Assembly: GCA_024305405.1 (NCBI GenBank)
Contig: JAKNDB010000007.1
Location: forward strand, 281,176-345,175
Origin: Dirofilaria immitis
Lineage: Eukaryota; Nematoda; Chromadorea; Rhabditida; Onchocercidae
Direction of reading: 5' to 3'
Length of the DNA stretch: 64,000 nt
Below the pieces are notes generated by a model. The model made no database searches. It saw nothing but the letters and a program-made list of their open reading frames with translations, and had not been told where the DNA came from. Position numbers and translations under genes: made by a program. Below, piece after piece: positions 24,801 to 38,016 of this stretch; positions within the stretch are counted from its first letter, which is position 1; the number at the start of each line of letters is the position of its first letter.

Positions 24801-27800
24801 TACCTAGAATAACGCGCACACTTCCATATTAAGTTTTCACAAGGACTATCGTACCCCAATGCCTTGTTTTCAGCTTCACTAACTGGTAAAGTATAATTGC
24901 GGAAGAGTTTCAACAGCGGTGGGTTTCTTTGTACATATGAAGCCGTTACAATAACCCTAAAAATAGTAAGAGAAGGAAACAGTTTCAGTTTTTCCCATAA
25001 CCAAATACAAACATTATTTTATTAAATGTATTCAATCAGAAAGTTTATAATTAAGCATACAACAAATGTTTCGTATCACCCAAATAAATTTAAAATTATA
25101 TTTTAAAATGCTGCATTTAAGACACTAAAAAAGATACCGCAAATGTATTATTTGGACAACAATTTATGTGTAATATGGCTTATCAAACATCTCATTATCA
25201 GAAATTTTTCTAAATTCATAAAAAACAAATCATCTTTTTAATTTATTTGCTACTTTTATCTACCAAATTATCATCACATTTTCTATCAGCTAGGGTTCGA
25301 GTGATTTGTAAGATGGACAGATCAGTTCTCGAGATTCCAAAGACAATATCAAACAGACAAATCTCAGAAGTAAAAACCTGTCTGCTATTAATAGTTGTTG
25401 CGTAACAGAAGAGAAAACAATAAAAATTACAAAAATTGGAAGGAATTGAAAAAACAAAAAATTTCGAAAAAAATTCGGAAGAAAAATTTTTAAGAAGTGA
25501 AACTGAATATACTTTTTAGGTCCTAATTGTGCCATCGTTGTTTTCTCGCCAAAAATATGACAGAGAAAATTTTCAATTATTTTTCTGGATATGGTCGTCC
25601 ATGAACAAATAGCTCATCCTTCATATGCAGATAGAGATTTTGACAATGTCTCAACGAATATCCTTAAAACAATTTTTTAGTCCTCTATTTTTAGGATTGT
25701 ATAAATTTGTCTGGAATCTGTACATTTATGCAAATATAAGTTTCGCTAGCTCTGTCCGTTTTCATCTCCGGTTTTACACTCTCGTGAACTCTTTCTTCAA
25801 AGTTCTTGACAATCTTCTCTTCCGGTACTTTTTGCTATTGGTCCATGGCCGTATTTATCCTTAGATGAGATTTGCTATCCTCTTTGGGCTGCAATCTTAA
25901 ATAGTCCAAGGACTAATTTGCCATAACTTCTCTCACCCGCACAACTCTAGTACCTAATATAATTTTCCATCTCAACGGTTTCACACCCTTCGTGAACTTT
26001 GTCTTCAAACTTCTTTGCAAATTTCTTTCATGGTATTTGTTTTGTTGTCGATTTCGTGGTCGTACTTAGCCTTAGATGAAATTTACCATTTCTTTAGGTT
26101 GCAACCTCAAACAATCCGAATCCAAGGAATAACCTGTCGTAACTTTTCTCAAATGTACAAATCTAGAAGTCAGAAGTTATGGGTAATTAAAATTAACAAA
26201 CCTTTTGCTAGCCCTAATGCGATTATTGCTCCTGTACTAGTTCCGCATAACCATTGAAAGTGTTTCATGACAGAATGACCCAATAATTTCTCAATATGCA
26301 GCAATATCTGAAACATTATTTTTTTTTCAATGAAAGATGCGACTGCAATAAGTGATGGTGCAATTTGCTTAAGGTGCAATTTGAAGATTAATAATCACTA
26401 AATTCATGATCCTATAATTATTTTTCCTTGATGACCGTTGTATTTATTTGCTATAATTAATCATTCAATTTATTTGTTCCTTACGTAAATATATTGTACT
26501 CAATCAATTTCATTACAACATGTTCATACTTCCTTCAGTGTATTAGTTTGAAAACAAAATATGTGCATGGATTTATGATTTTAAAACTGCTTAATATCTC
26601 TCCTTTTAATGTAGCTATCGTAAAAAAAAAAAAAAATGTTTTCGATGCTTTGGAATAATACGATTTTACGTGAAAGTGAACATAGCATACCTAGCATTTA
26701 ACCACTTTTTTCTTTAATTAGTGACGCAAATGCTAATAAAAGAAGATTAGCAAAAATAACTAATCGAGAGACACCTGCAAAAGTATTAATCCTCTTATTC
26801 CACCTCCATCAAAGCTTATTACATTTACCAATTGTTGCCTTTCCTTTGATGTCATTTGATGTCGTTTCTCTAATGCTCTATCTTGCATAAGATCAAACAA
26901 AGCTAAAATCCATTTTCAATAAAATATTATTTTAGAAGCTGGAAGTCAAAAGTCACAAATTGCATAAGATTAATAAACGTTTGCAACATCTGATTTTAAC
27001 ATCTAAATGACAAGTGAAAATTATTCATAAATTTTCTGATTAACTTTTTGTAAAATCTTTTTCCTAGCAGAACATACCATCATTTGAAACTGATCGAACG
27101 TCTAACGGTGAATGAACAAAGAGCCTCAGACATTCCATAATTTCTGGGCTAAATTTGTATTAAACTCATCAGTCATAGATTTCCTACTATCAATAAAATA
27201 TTTATAATTTAAATAAAATTCTCGAAGGGATTTTCAGTACAAATAAACGTTAATTAGCATAATTTATTAGCGCAGAAAAGTTAGCATATGAATAAAACTA
27301 AATATTAAGCGGTTGAAAACACTTCATAAACACCCAACATTGAGAATTAAAATATATGGATAAATGCGTTGTTTTGTTCATTCCTTAATCTTTAAAGAAA
27401 TTTTCTAAATATGAATAGATTAATCTCTAAGTTTCTAATGAATGATTTCAGAAAATATATATAAAACCCACTTATTTCGGCCAACATCTAAAGCTGTCTC
27501 TTCATTATCATTCTTTAATTGCACTGATGCTCCAAAACATAACAACAGTTTCACAAGTTGAATACTTCCATTCTACAAAAGGATTTAGTCGAAAACCAAT
27601 GTGGTATCTGATCCATTCAGTCGAAAACCAATAAGCTATCTGATCCATTCTCAAAATACTTTCTCATTCTTTCGAATGTTAGTAATAATAGTACATACCA
27701 GCCTCATATCCATAAAAATAACTCCAAAAATTTTAAACAATTCGAAAAGATACTACAAGGCATATGCTGTAGAGTTATAATATCAATGACTTCGTGATTA

Positions 27801-30531
27801 TAATTTAACAGCGAAGAAATTTCAAAAAAAAAAATCCATTCAATATCCGTTTTATTTGAAACGCACGTTTTATTATTTGAATCGCACCCGTTTTTTTTTA
27901 TAAAAAGCGAAACGAACCTTAACAGACATATGTAATGGAGTGTCACCATCACCATTTGCAATATTTACATCAGCATTATACGTCAACAGTGCAAAACTTT
28001 GTGACAAATCATTTCGGGCTACAGCGCAATGTAGCGGTGTTTCGTTCAAACCATTTCGAACATTTATATTGACGACATCGACAAGATCTCCAAGAATATG
28101 GTGTAACAACTAAAATTCACTTTTTCTTTCCGAAAGATAATTAAGCTAAATTTTCCTTTACTTCTCATCAATGTATCGATTCTCTTTTTTCTCATTCACA
28201 TATTATAGAATTCTTTTTAATGAATTTGAATTTTACTTAAATCTAAGACATAAATGCTAGATATAAATGCTGTCATCAAACAGACACAAAATGATATATT
28301 ATATTGAACCACCTGGCAGATATAATTCTAAGATGTTAATATTTTTATAAAGCATTATAATCCAAATACACATAAAACTAAACCTACTTTTGGTTCTAAT
28401 TTTTCATGAAGAATAGTCGACGAACCATTGACCTCTTCGACTAAGAATTGTGGGACTCGTATTAATAATAAATCGACTATCCTTAAAAGAAATTATTCAT
28501 TTTTTTAGACCTGTCCAAAATTAAAATTAATAATCAAATTAAGCATGAGAAAAAAGCATTACAGAAATATACTATAAATATAGGAAAAAAACGGAAAGAA
28601 AAACGTAAAAAAAACAAAAATGAATACTTTAATAAATCGGATGATGAATTAGCTACAGCAACCAGAGCAGCCAAAGAACCACCTGGAAATGGACCAGTTG
28701 AACAATTCGCATCTAGCAACAGTTCTACGCATTTGATGTTGGCTGAACAAATAGCAAGACAAAGTGGTGATAAGCCATCTTCATCAATCATATCAATAGC
28801 ATCCGCAAAATCGTGCGCTTCAGACAATAACTGAACTATTATTATTGGCAAATGATAAGTGAAGATATAAGAAAAACTGACAATATATTTTCCGATTTTT
28901 GCAACACTTGATTATCATCAATTAATATACCCGAAGTATTTCCGGATTTTCGGCACTGTAATGCACAGCACTTCTGGAATGACAATCTTGTTTCGCAGTA
29001 TGGGCACCTAGACTCAGAAGTGTTTGAACAGCTTTTTAGCATTGTTCTTCACTGCTATGTGCAATGGATAGCAACCATCGATAGATGCTTGGTTAACTAT
29101 GCTGCAAAAAATTAAATTAATCTAAAAATTCTGGGAACTCTCGCTTTTCTTCTTCTGAATGAAATGATAGAATTTCTCAGAAGTTAATTGATATTACCAG
29201 TTCATTGTTTTTGATGTCATAATTATACTTTAATAAACTGAAAATTTTGATTTTCAAAAAATTTTCCAAAAAGAAAAAAAATTTACAATTATTTCATGCT
29301 TATTTTAAGTTTGTCTCTTTCATGTTCTCAAACATTTTAGCATCTTAGTAGCTCCTATAAAAATAAGCATAGATAATTTACAGAAATTTTCTATATGCAT
29401 TGTTTGAATTCAAATTTTACCAACCTTGGACGATTATTACACAACGCAATGATAATTGTCGAAAAGTTACAAGCAGCTGCATGATGTATGTCATCAAAAC
29501 TAGGATTTTTGATCACCGAATCTCTCAGCTGCTCCAATTTAGCTGCGAAGTCATTCGACTTCGAATTTTCATTCTCTGAAGGAAAAAAAAGGAACGATTG
29601 TTAAAAATTATTTTTCAAAAGAAAGAAAATTATGAGACAATCTAATTTTACTTAAATGCTCAACAAATTGTCATATTCCGGTAAACGATTTCCGTTAATA
29701 ATGAATAAAAAAATGTTGTACTAATCAATCGATATAGATGAGAAAGTGAACAATGCATAAAATAATTGCACAGTATAATTTTCAGATATATATAATAAAG
29801 CGGAAAATATTCATTACTTATATTTTTTATTCAATTAGCTTTTGATATTTCAAAAATATTACCCAAAATATTAACAAGCAATTTTAGATTGTTTAGCTGA
29901 TCTCTTAGTAATTCTCCATCTTTACGCAGTCGTGTATACCAAATTTTTAACGCTCTCGGTAAATATACAACATAATATGTTCCATCTTTTGGTTTATCTA
30001 CATATAATGTAAATGTGAAAGAATCATCACATTTCGTGAAGTTTCTCAACTTCGAAGCATTTATAACTTCCACCTGAATAGAATAATCATCGCATCAATT
30101 CATCCGATAACGAATACAGTATACATTTCTCACAATCTTTAACATATCTCGATGAAATTTCACTTATTTTATTACTATCTTATCGATCTATCCATCAAAA
30201 TAAAGTATTCTAATATTTCGTGAAAAGTATATCATTAACAAATCACCTAAACTATTCGATAGTCAAGCATTATGTTTCTTCTAATAGTGATTTGTTGAAA
30301 TAGATGAAACCTTTTTGGTTTTGGCGTAAGAACAGCAGTAACAGCCCGACCACATGCATTCACTACCGCTTCACGATTCTGTGTTGTAGCCACATCTCGG
30401 ACTTTTTGAGGATATCGAGCATTGTCCGACCCTTCAAAAATTTCTTCATAATTAAAATCGTTAAACCTTATCCGCAGATAGCACTCGATAAAATGAAAAC
30501 TGATAATACAAGAAACGTTTTTAGCTTCCAC
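21847..30531 (-). CDS. Calcium-independent phospholipase A2 (PLA2G6/PNPLA9 type)
   Basis: Ankyrin-patatin lipase hydrolysing the sn-2 acyl chain of phospholipids. Minus-strand exons, 5' to 3': about 30531-30253, 30073-29863, 29575-29425, 29101-28931, 28830-28628, 28481-28388, 28109-27918, 27572-27472, 27148-27078, 26902-26775, 26307-26202, 25662-25513, 24956-24804, 24147-24027, 23714-23549, 22532-22377, 21912-21847. Ankyrin repeats run from exon 3 ([11 protein letters not shown]) to exon 8 (e.g. [20 protein letters not shown]). The patatin domain has the oxyanion motif [14 protein letters not shown], nucleophile motif [15 protein letters not shown], and the catalytic Asp in [16 protein letters not shown], then LSLGTG and a C-terminus ending [10 protein letters not shown]. 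Length is near 820 aa (human 806). The first listed exon has no ATG, so an upstream start exon is unresolved; its donor ATA|GTTTAG is weak. Exons at 23549, 25513 and 28931 need extra A/T bases (two, one, one) to keep phase. Confidence 0.93.
25760..26168. repeat. Diverged tandem duplication in phospholipase intron, period about 205 bp
   Basis: Segments 25760-25955 and 25963-26168 align along their length, e.g. CTCGTGAACTCTTTCTTCAA against TTCGTGAACTTTGTCTTCAA and CTTAGATGAGATTTGCTATC against CTTAGATGAAATTTACCATT. Both lie in the intron between the GTSTG exon and the exon at 25513-25662. No coding meaning found. Confidence 0.8.
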
Positions 30532-31103
30532 TTTATAATTTTCGAATTTCTGATAAATAATGTTGGCCCTATATAAAATTTAATGCCTACTCCACAAAAT
30601 TTCGTAATACGGTAGTTTTACCGTTCCAAAATGCCTGCTAGTGATAGTAAACATAATTTCCATATTCCATTTCATAAAAACAATTGAAGGCTTAATCTGA
30701 GAATCTTGTAAACGCTACGAAAAGTAATTTTCACTCTAGAAAAAAGCCACTATCTAAATCTTCTCCTTTCTTTCTCTTATTTGTGATCAAAGATAACCTG
30801 AACACTTTTATCAACTGCAAGGTAATCCGAATACTTCTACCAACTGCAAGATACCATGAGAAATTGCAAGAAAATTAAAGACAACTTTTTCCTTTTTTTT
30901 TTTTAATATAGTGACTCTTAGTGCATATTGAACGCTATTAAATACAAATGAAAAGAATTGCTATTATAGGTTTAAAAAAAATTCAGAAATTTCAATGTAT
31001 AGTATGAGATTCTAAAATCTGACTGTCTCCAAACAATAAATTTCAAATACTTTATTATATTAGAAATCAAAAATTATATAACATAATGAAAAGAAAAACA
31101 ATA
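30532..31103. other. Intergenic, FAM114A-like stop to phospholipase 5' end
   Basis: About 570 bp between two minus-strand genes. A possible short start exon for the phospholipase exists on the minus strand near 30640-30685 (an ATG-led MEIMFTITSRHFGT followed by ACG|GTAAAA), but no acceptor with the right phase was found, so it is not included in the gene model. The short spacing would permit an operon. Confidence 0.4.
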
Positions 31104-31525
31104 TCACAGAATCAGTAACGGTCGAAGAAGACGAAATGACTGCTGTACATACGAAAAAGAATCTCCGGCTGCTAGAAATACCGCCGTAATCAGTTCGTCT
31201 ATCTGAAAAAATAAAAAAAAAAAGACTTACACTATATCAAAATTACTTCACGTGCGAATTTAATATTCATTTAAGCAAATTAAAATTATTCAAATGGAAG
31301 TCCATTTGAGCAAATTCCTATGAATTGATATGTACAGTGTTCTAAAACTAAGATTCTATAACTTCTCGTCTCTTGCATATTAATGTAAACATAGGCCAAA
31401 CAGCAGAGGACAAAGGGTATTAAAAGTATATAACATATTTAAGTAAACAAAACAATACTATACACATCAATTCCAATACTATACACATCAATTCATAGGA
31501 ATATGATTCATATCAACATATGAAA

Positions 31526-31599
<74 letters not shown>

Positions 31600-34571
31600 C
31601 ATAAAAAGCTAATTCAGAAACATACGGGTATGCGCATATAGATACAGACACATATATGTAAACATTAAAATCAGAAAACAAACTTCTTCAGAAGTTGTAT
31701 CAGTTGCGCTGATATGTTGAGCAAATTGATTGCTGAATAGTGAAATTTGTCGTCCGATTAGGTTATGCAATTCAGAAAACGGTTCTTGTTTCACTTCAGT
31801 TTCAGTAATTAGCAGTAGTTGTCCCAATTTGTGAATTGATTGCACACTTTGAGCGGTAAAATCAGCCAAACATTCTGCAGATGATAATATAAATTTGCGA
31901 AATGAGTCAAAATGTCGACAAGCGTTATCATGTCTTAAGATCTGATTTGAAACTGAAATGTAGATAGTTTTTAAAAAAATAAAATAACTCTAGCTTAAAA
32001 GAAAATTAAATACCTAAGAAAAGTTCGAAAATTTCATCGCTAGAATTAGATAACCTTTCTAAACGTTCTTGACACCGCGAATAAGAATCCATTAAACCCG
32101 AACCCTGAAAGAAACATTGCGTAAAATGAATGTCGAAGATATATAAGATCATTCACACAATACAATATAATTCAGTGCCCTTTTACTGAACACTACAAAA
32201 CAAATGAAAACCAGCCTCACGTTGTAAGGTAGAGCGATGGCTGATAATATTTCTTTAAAATCTTGCAGGAAACTTTCTTGCTGATTTTCCTGATATTCTT
32301 CTAAAGTATTCGCCAAATTTTCAGCGAAAATTTCATTTATATCACTGGAAAGAATAAACAGTTGAATGGCTAAATGCTGAAATGTAAGCTTTAAAATTAC
32401 AAAATCAAAGATTCCATTTTATATGGTTTCCATATAAAATCTTTTGCAGTAACTTCTTAGTCAGTAAATATATATATAGATATATAAAAGGAAGTAATCT
32501 ATAAAGACCTGGAACTTTATTCAAGTCAGAACTTTTAGATAAAAACATAACCGAATTCCAGAAAAACGATAATATACCTTCGTCTTTGCGGTGGAATTTT
32601 TCTTAAATAATTTTTCGAAAGCATTTCGAGGCCTTCCAAATGAAGCATACCACTAAATTTCTCGAAGAAATCAATAAACGTCAGTTCGCGCTTTGTAATA
32701 CAATTCGTTTCAAGTGCCACCTCTTCTGCTCGATTTTCGCGTAGTTCTCGCAAAACTTCGGACAAATTTTGACCTCTTTCCGGTTCAAAAATGAATCGTC
32801 TTTTCTCAGAACCCTAATTTTTAAATATTCAGAAATAAGAAATCGATGATTAACATTCCATATAAATCAAAGGAAAACGATGCACCATTCCAATATATAT
32901 ATATATATACTGTTATTTATGCATATTATCGTAAAAATCAAACCTGGTCCGATACAGTTAGTTTTTCAAATGTTTTCTTGCCTAGTGCTTCAAGTACGTC
33001 CAACGAACCCGCTACAACGTTGGCCCCAAAACCTGCGAACATCTTGCTGTATGATTTTATGGTAGAATTTGTTACTTCTCGCTTTCCTAGAAAATTCAGT
33101 ATTCTAAGTAGGATTCTGAATTTTAAGATGTATTAAATTAATACACTCGAATTACAACAGGAATAAATTCATAAACACGAAATGAAGTGCTGAAATGAAA
33201 AATGTCAACCTTCGTAACTTCTATAGAAGTATTCGCAGGATATTCAACCCACTGGCTTCCTACTAATTCTTCTGGCGCAGGCAATCCAAGGCCTGATTCA
33301 ACAGTACTGGATATGCTTGTTAAACCTTTCCCTAAAAACATTTTTGTTTAAACCAAAAGCAAATGGAAGTGAAATTCAGGACGTTTAATGGAAAATTTGA
33401 CAAATTAGGAGTACATACTGAAATCACCTCTTGTGTGATATAAGCATTACTAACCAACAGCAGCGACCACATCACTAAATTCAGTCCAATCCCAGAACGA
33501 TTTATTTGAACTAATTTCTTTTGTTTTGAGCTCAGGCTGAAACATGAAGAAAAAAAAGAGTTTTCAATAAAAATAAACGGTTCACAGGAATTCGAATCAC
33601 CGAAGTTTCTCCTAATTGCTTAATTAAATGCCACTGTATCCAAAAGTTAGAAGTTAACTTGAATTCAAGATTAACAGATGTCAAACATTATTTTAATCTT
33701 TTATTTGCAAAAATTTCACTGGTTCGAATACAAAGTATACTGAAATGCTAACTTCTGATTTCGAATTAACAATGACTTGTTCTTTCTCATCAGATACCAG
33801 CATCTGTGGCGATTCTTTATCTAGAATTCCGGTATCGTTTCTATCTTTTTCCGGATATTGCACTTCCCAATCATCCCAACCATCATGATCAATATTGACC
33901 TTCTCTTCAAATCCTTCCACTTCCTCTGTCATATTAGCATTATCTACATTATCCATAATTTCCGATATAAATTTATGTTCAAAATCCTTCTCTTCAATTG
34001 TATATGTTTTATCAGTGTTTCTTTCGTAATTTTGCAACCTTTCATCTTTAAACCTATTTATATCGAACAGTTGATTATCTTCTTCGAAAATTTTATCGGA
34101 TTTGTTATTATCTTCCGATCTTTTCAATACCTTCCTAGTTTCCATGTTATTGCACTGTGAATTAGGCCATTCGATTTGAGAATACAACATCTTTCCAGAA
34201 ACTGCACTGTTTTTCAATTCTTGGATTGGCTCTCGTTCTCTTACTGCTAAATTAGAATAAGCTTCGTCAGTTGATAAACAACAATAATTTTGTCTTTCTG
34301 GAATAACTTTGGAATTTGAAGATTCGTTGAAAGATGACAAATCTTGGACCATTTCTTTCCAATTTACAGATAACACTTCTGATATTCCATGCTTATTTTG
34401 CATTTCATTGTACTCATCGAATTCATATTTGTTATTTTGGATAGCGTTCATCTTCCTTCCTTCATCAATTTCATCATTGTTTACATTAGTATTATTGATA
34501 TTTACATCTTCTTCCTGATCCGATAAACTATCAACAGCACTGTGAAATGATTCTGTATCCGAATCTGTCAT
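31104..34571 (-). CDS. FAM114A/NOXP20 family protein (DUF719)
   Basis: Homologue of FAM114A1/FAM114A2, conserved animal proteins reported to associate with RAB2 and Golgi traffic. Minus-strand exons: 34571-33753, 33536-33455, 33331-33210, 33086-32944, 32813-32578, 32344-32221, 32104-32014, 31952-31684, 31202-31104; about 661 aa. Exon 1 encodes a long acidic N-terminus starting MTDSDTESFHSAVD. The conserved block follows: SFWDWTEFSDVVAAVGKGLT, then STVESGLGLPAPEELVG, FGANVVAGSLDVLEALGKKT, LSEVLRELRENRAEEV and FFEKFSGMLHLEGLEMLSKN. The C-terminus has LITAVFLAAGDSFSYVQQSF, matching the family's [20 protein letters not shown]. The start is fixed by an acceptor one base before the ATG. The exon 33086-32944 needs one extra base, best in the run at 33083-33085. 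Confidence 0.92.
31529..31592. repeat. (TA)n microsatellite
   Basis: About 32 uninterrupted TA units in the last intron of the FAM114A-like gene. Self-complementary and likely length-variable. Confidence 0.97.
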
Positions 34572-34572
34572 T

Positions 34573-34580
34573 CTAAAATT
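34573..34580 (-). other. Candidate trans-splice acceptor, FAM114A-like gene
   Basis: Minus strand reads AAATTTTAG then A then ATG. The ATG lies one base after the AG, a spacing typical of SL-spliced nematode mRNAs. Starts further upstream in the same frame would lie across this acceptor. Confidence 0.6.
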
Positions 34581-35652
34581 TTTCATTGCATTAAGTTTCG
34601 GAAGATACAGATACTTAAAAGTATTCACAAGCGAACACTTAAACATATTACTAATGAAACATTTTAGTAAAATCACCTAACTGACATTTACAATTTTAAT
34701 TTCGAGAAATTACCAAATAATTAATTTGAAATAAATTAAAGACATAGTTCTACTCTATTTTTTCTCTTGTCTTCCGCTACTTGACTTACGCTAACCTCCA
34801 CGTGTAACTATTAGAGAACCAAACTTTCCCGAAGAATCAACCAGATATATATATATATGTATTCTGACCCTTTCCGTAAAATACTCGTCGGTCTAGAGCC
34901 GAAATAAAGTTTGATACTGAAGATAGTGGGGAAACACAAGTTGAGGTAAGGTGCATGTTTACGAGATATATGTACTGTATTATTTATAGATGCTATTATG
35001 GATAAACATCATACCATAACGTCATCATCTTCATCAGCCTTCTATGCCATATTGCGACAGCGATAGACCGAAGATGTTATCACAACTTCCGTTTCCAATT
35101 GCAACAGCTAATTTTATTTTTAAGCAAAAATTGCGCTGTATATTCTCATCTTCTCCCTTCTTACAACTTTAAAATTTATAAACTTATAATTCACACTACA
35201 TAGTTTACAAATAATCTGATAAAATTTTTCATGTTTAAGCGGATTTTCAAAGAAGCTACTCGGCGCTGTGCTCTTCTATACATAAACAAACTATACGTGT
35301 TAAAAATTCTTGAAAAAAACATATAAGATTTTTCTTGACAAAAATCATTAGTAATTCCAATGACTGATAAATGATTAAACGGCTTTTTTATGCTCTCTCT
35401 GAAACTGATATATTCTTATATATAGCGGCTAGAAAAAGACCTATAGAAAATGATATTTCGATAAGTGTTCTTTATTCAAAATATACTGGTAAACAATGAA
35501 ATGATACTTTAATAATAATATTTTAATGATAGGATAGTTTGAACTGTTTTCGCAATCAATCTTTATAATTATCATAGTTTCAACTAATAGAAAATAGAAA
35601 CAGCGAAACAGAAAACTTATTCAAAATTTAACATTGTAATCAACAAAAATGA
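34581..35652. other. Intergenic, METTL9-like stop to FAM114A-like start
   Basis: About 1.07 kb, AT-rich, with slightly higher GC near 34760-34830 and 35040-35100. I see no exon with good splice sites. It separates two minus-strand genes. Confidence 0.5.
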
Positions 35653-38016
35653 TTACAACGAAGTGAAATCGCGATTAGGCAATGGATTATTTGGAAGGAT
35701 ATTCGAAAAATTGCTCCCAACGGAACTGATATTTACCGGTCTTAGCAGAAATACGGCGTCATCAAGGTGGTAAAATGGCTAAAATTTTTGAAATTATGAA
35801 CTTCAGATTCTTGTTCGCATGGATTTTCAGTTTAGAGAATTCTAAATTTATAATGACCTAATTTCAGAAAAAGTCATGATTTTCGGAAACGATACAAAAA
35901 CTAAAAATCCGACACAATTCTTTAATAAAAAACTAAAATAAAGTAGATGAAGGCAGAATCATACTCTTCTGAAATCTCCTTCGCATAAATAAGGTAGTTT
36001 GCTCCATTTCAGCAACTCAAACCCTGCTGGTTCCAGAACATCAGTTACTAATGAACTTGCCTGCTCTTCAAATGTTTTACCTTTGATCGAGATTTTTATG
36101 TCTAGAAAAAAATTTGCGTTGATCGATCGAAACATTCAACAATATTTTCTGATATTTCTGTGTAAAGTTTAATGCTGATGACCTAATGCAGATGTGGAAT
36201 TTAAGAATAAGCATAATTTATAATGATCTACTGTGAAACGTATCATAAATAAAAACTAAAGTTAGCAAAAATGCTTAAAAAATTTCATATTCGGTACCTG
36301 GCCGATGTGTTCGACTTGTAGGATGAAATTCCACATATTGATGTAATGGTAAAACAACGGCCAACAATAGTAGAGATTCTGAACGTAAAGTCATCGAATG
36401 TAATTGAGCTAATAACAAAGATGGGTTGTAATGACGATCTAGCAGATTAAGCGCTGAAATCAAGTGATACGCCCCAAACTGATGCCAGATATCCGTTGGA
36501 ACAACATTAAACCCGCGCTGTTTCAAGCGCCATTCCATTACCTTTAATAGCAAGAAAGGATAAATATCGAATATTTCATTAATTTTTTAATATAATTTAT
36601 ATATTCACGATATCATACTTGGTATTTTTCTCGCAATGCACCAATATTACAATTGAAATTATCATTCGGAGACTTACTATACTGATTAATTAATAAGTCT
36701 GATTTAAAAACATCTCAAAGATCTGCCAATTCCTTAAATAAGGCAGTCCAAGAATATTGATCGAATCACTGAATTCACCTTGAAACTTCCGTAACTGAAA
36801 CAGTTCTATATAGTCGCGCCATTATAGCCGTTATCTGACCATCGCCAGCACCCAAATCCAGAAGCTGAATTAGTAACTCTTTCTTTTCTCGCTTTCAACA
36901 AAAATCGACTGCAACAAGTAGCGATCCAAAAATTCTATTCAAAATGCGAATACGAAATGAACTAAAACAAAAAAATGAAATTTAATGAAAATTTTTACCT
37001 TTTTGTCGTGAGAGGTCCATTCTGTTGAAATATCCAAGAATTGTTCCAACTGATTCAAAGAGAATAAGTGCATGCCACCTCGACCAAGAAGACCATTAAT
37101 ACTTGTTTTCGTTAGCATCATTGACAACAATGAAGTAACTAGTGCATAATAGATCTTAAATCTTTAAAGCATTCTTTAAAAATAACAAAAAACTCTAGCA
37201 AAAATTAAGATCAATGCAGTAACAGTTATAATTTATATCGTAAAACATTAAAGATTTATGATAACCTTAACCTACCTTTTACTAGACAGTATTCTTCACA
37301 TCTTAATCACCTTCAGTCGTGAAAAAAAATTGAAAAGAAAATACAAAGTTCGAAAGATCAGGACAGTAACGGTCTAATTATATGTATAACAATAAGAATA
37401 ACAGCATTGCTAAAATCTATTAAAAGAAATTATCATTTATTTTCTCAATTATTGGAGTACGAGAATTTTTCTCAAAATATAAAATTATTCATCATTTCTT
37501 TCCCAGAGAGAAACATATTTAACGTGATCTTATTCTGATATTTAACGTGATCTTATTACTTCGACTTTCTTATAATGTTTTTTAAAGGATGGCAACAAGA
37601 TGATAACCAAATATTAATCTTCACGAAAAATAGATATAAAGACAGTAAGGAATAAATAGAAGCAAAAGTTAAAAAAATACATGCCTGTAAACATATTGAA
37701 TTACTGGTTTCAAGAGAATTGTCTAGAAACACTTCGACATCCTCATCCATGTATAACTGATGAAATTTTTTAGCATATATGAAGTTACGGCAGTCCTTGA
37801 AATCAATCGTAATAAATAAAATATTTCCCCACTTTTTTATTAGTCTACACAATTTATAAATCTCCTACATTAACCTGATCCTATTCACATATATGGTATA
37901 ACAAAGATAACATACCTATCAATATAGTACCATTCGGAATGATCACCGGCAAGCAGCCGATCATCCAATTCTTCTTTTTCCAACAGCAAACGTACAAACC
38001 GTTGGCCACGAAACAT
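35653..38016 (-). CDS. METTL9: METTL9-like protein histidine N-methyltransferase (DREV family)
   Basis: SAM-dependent enzyme; METTL9 makes 1-methylhistidine in proteins with HxH motifs. Minus-strand exons: 38016-37916, 37795-37685, 37154-36999, about 36882-36779, 36541-36298, 36101-35965, 35778-35653; about 325 aa (human 318). Visible family blocks: HSEWYYIDR, VEVFLDNSLETSNSICLQ, LTKTSINGLLGRGGMHLFSL, the SAM-binding motif LLDLGAGDGQIT, SALNLLDRHYNPSLLLAQLH, VVLPLHQYVEFHP, EPAGFELLKWSKLPYLCEGD and YHLDDAVFLLRP. The C-terminal tail after DDAVFLLRP is about 28 residues longer than usual. No signal peptide is seen, although vertebrate METTL9 has one, so a 5' exon may be missing. The exon 37795-37685 appears to use a GC donor (CAG|GCATGT). 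Two junctions, at 36779 and between 37916 and 37795, are one base short. Confidence 0.93.

Noticed and set aside
27704..27961. Minus-strand ORF next to the ankyrin exon
   Set aside because: Intron read-through and off-frame; the true exon is 27918-28109 with in-phase donor.
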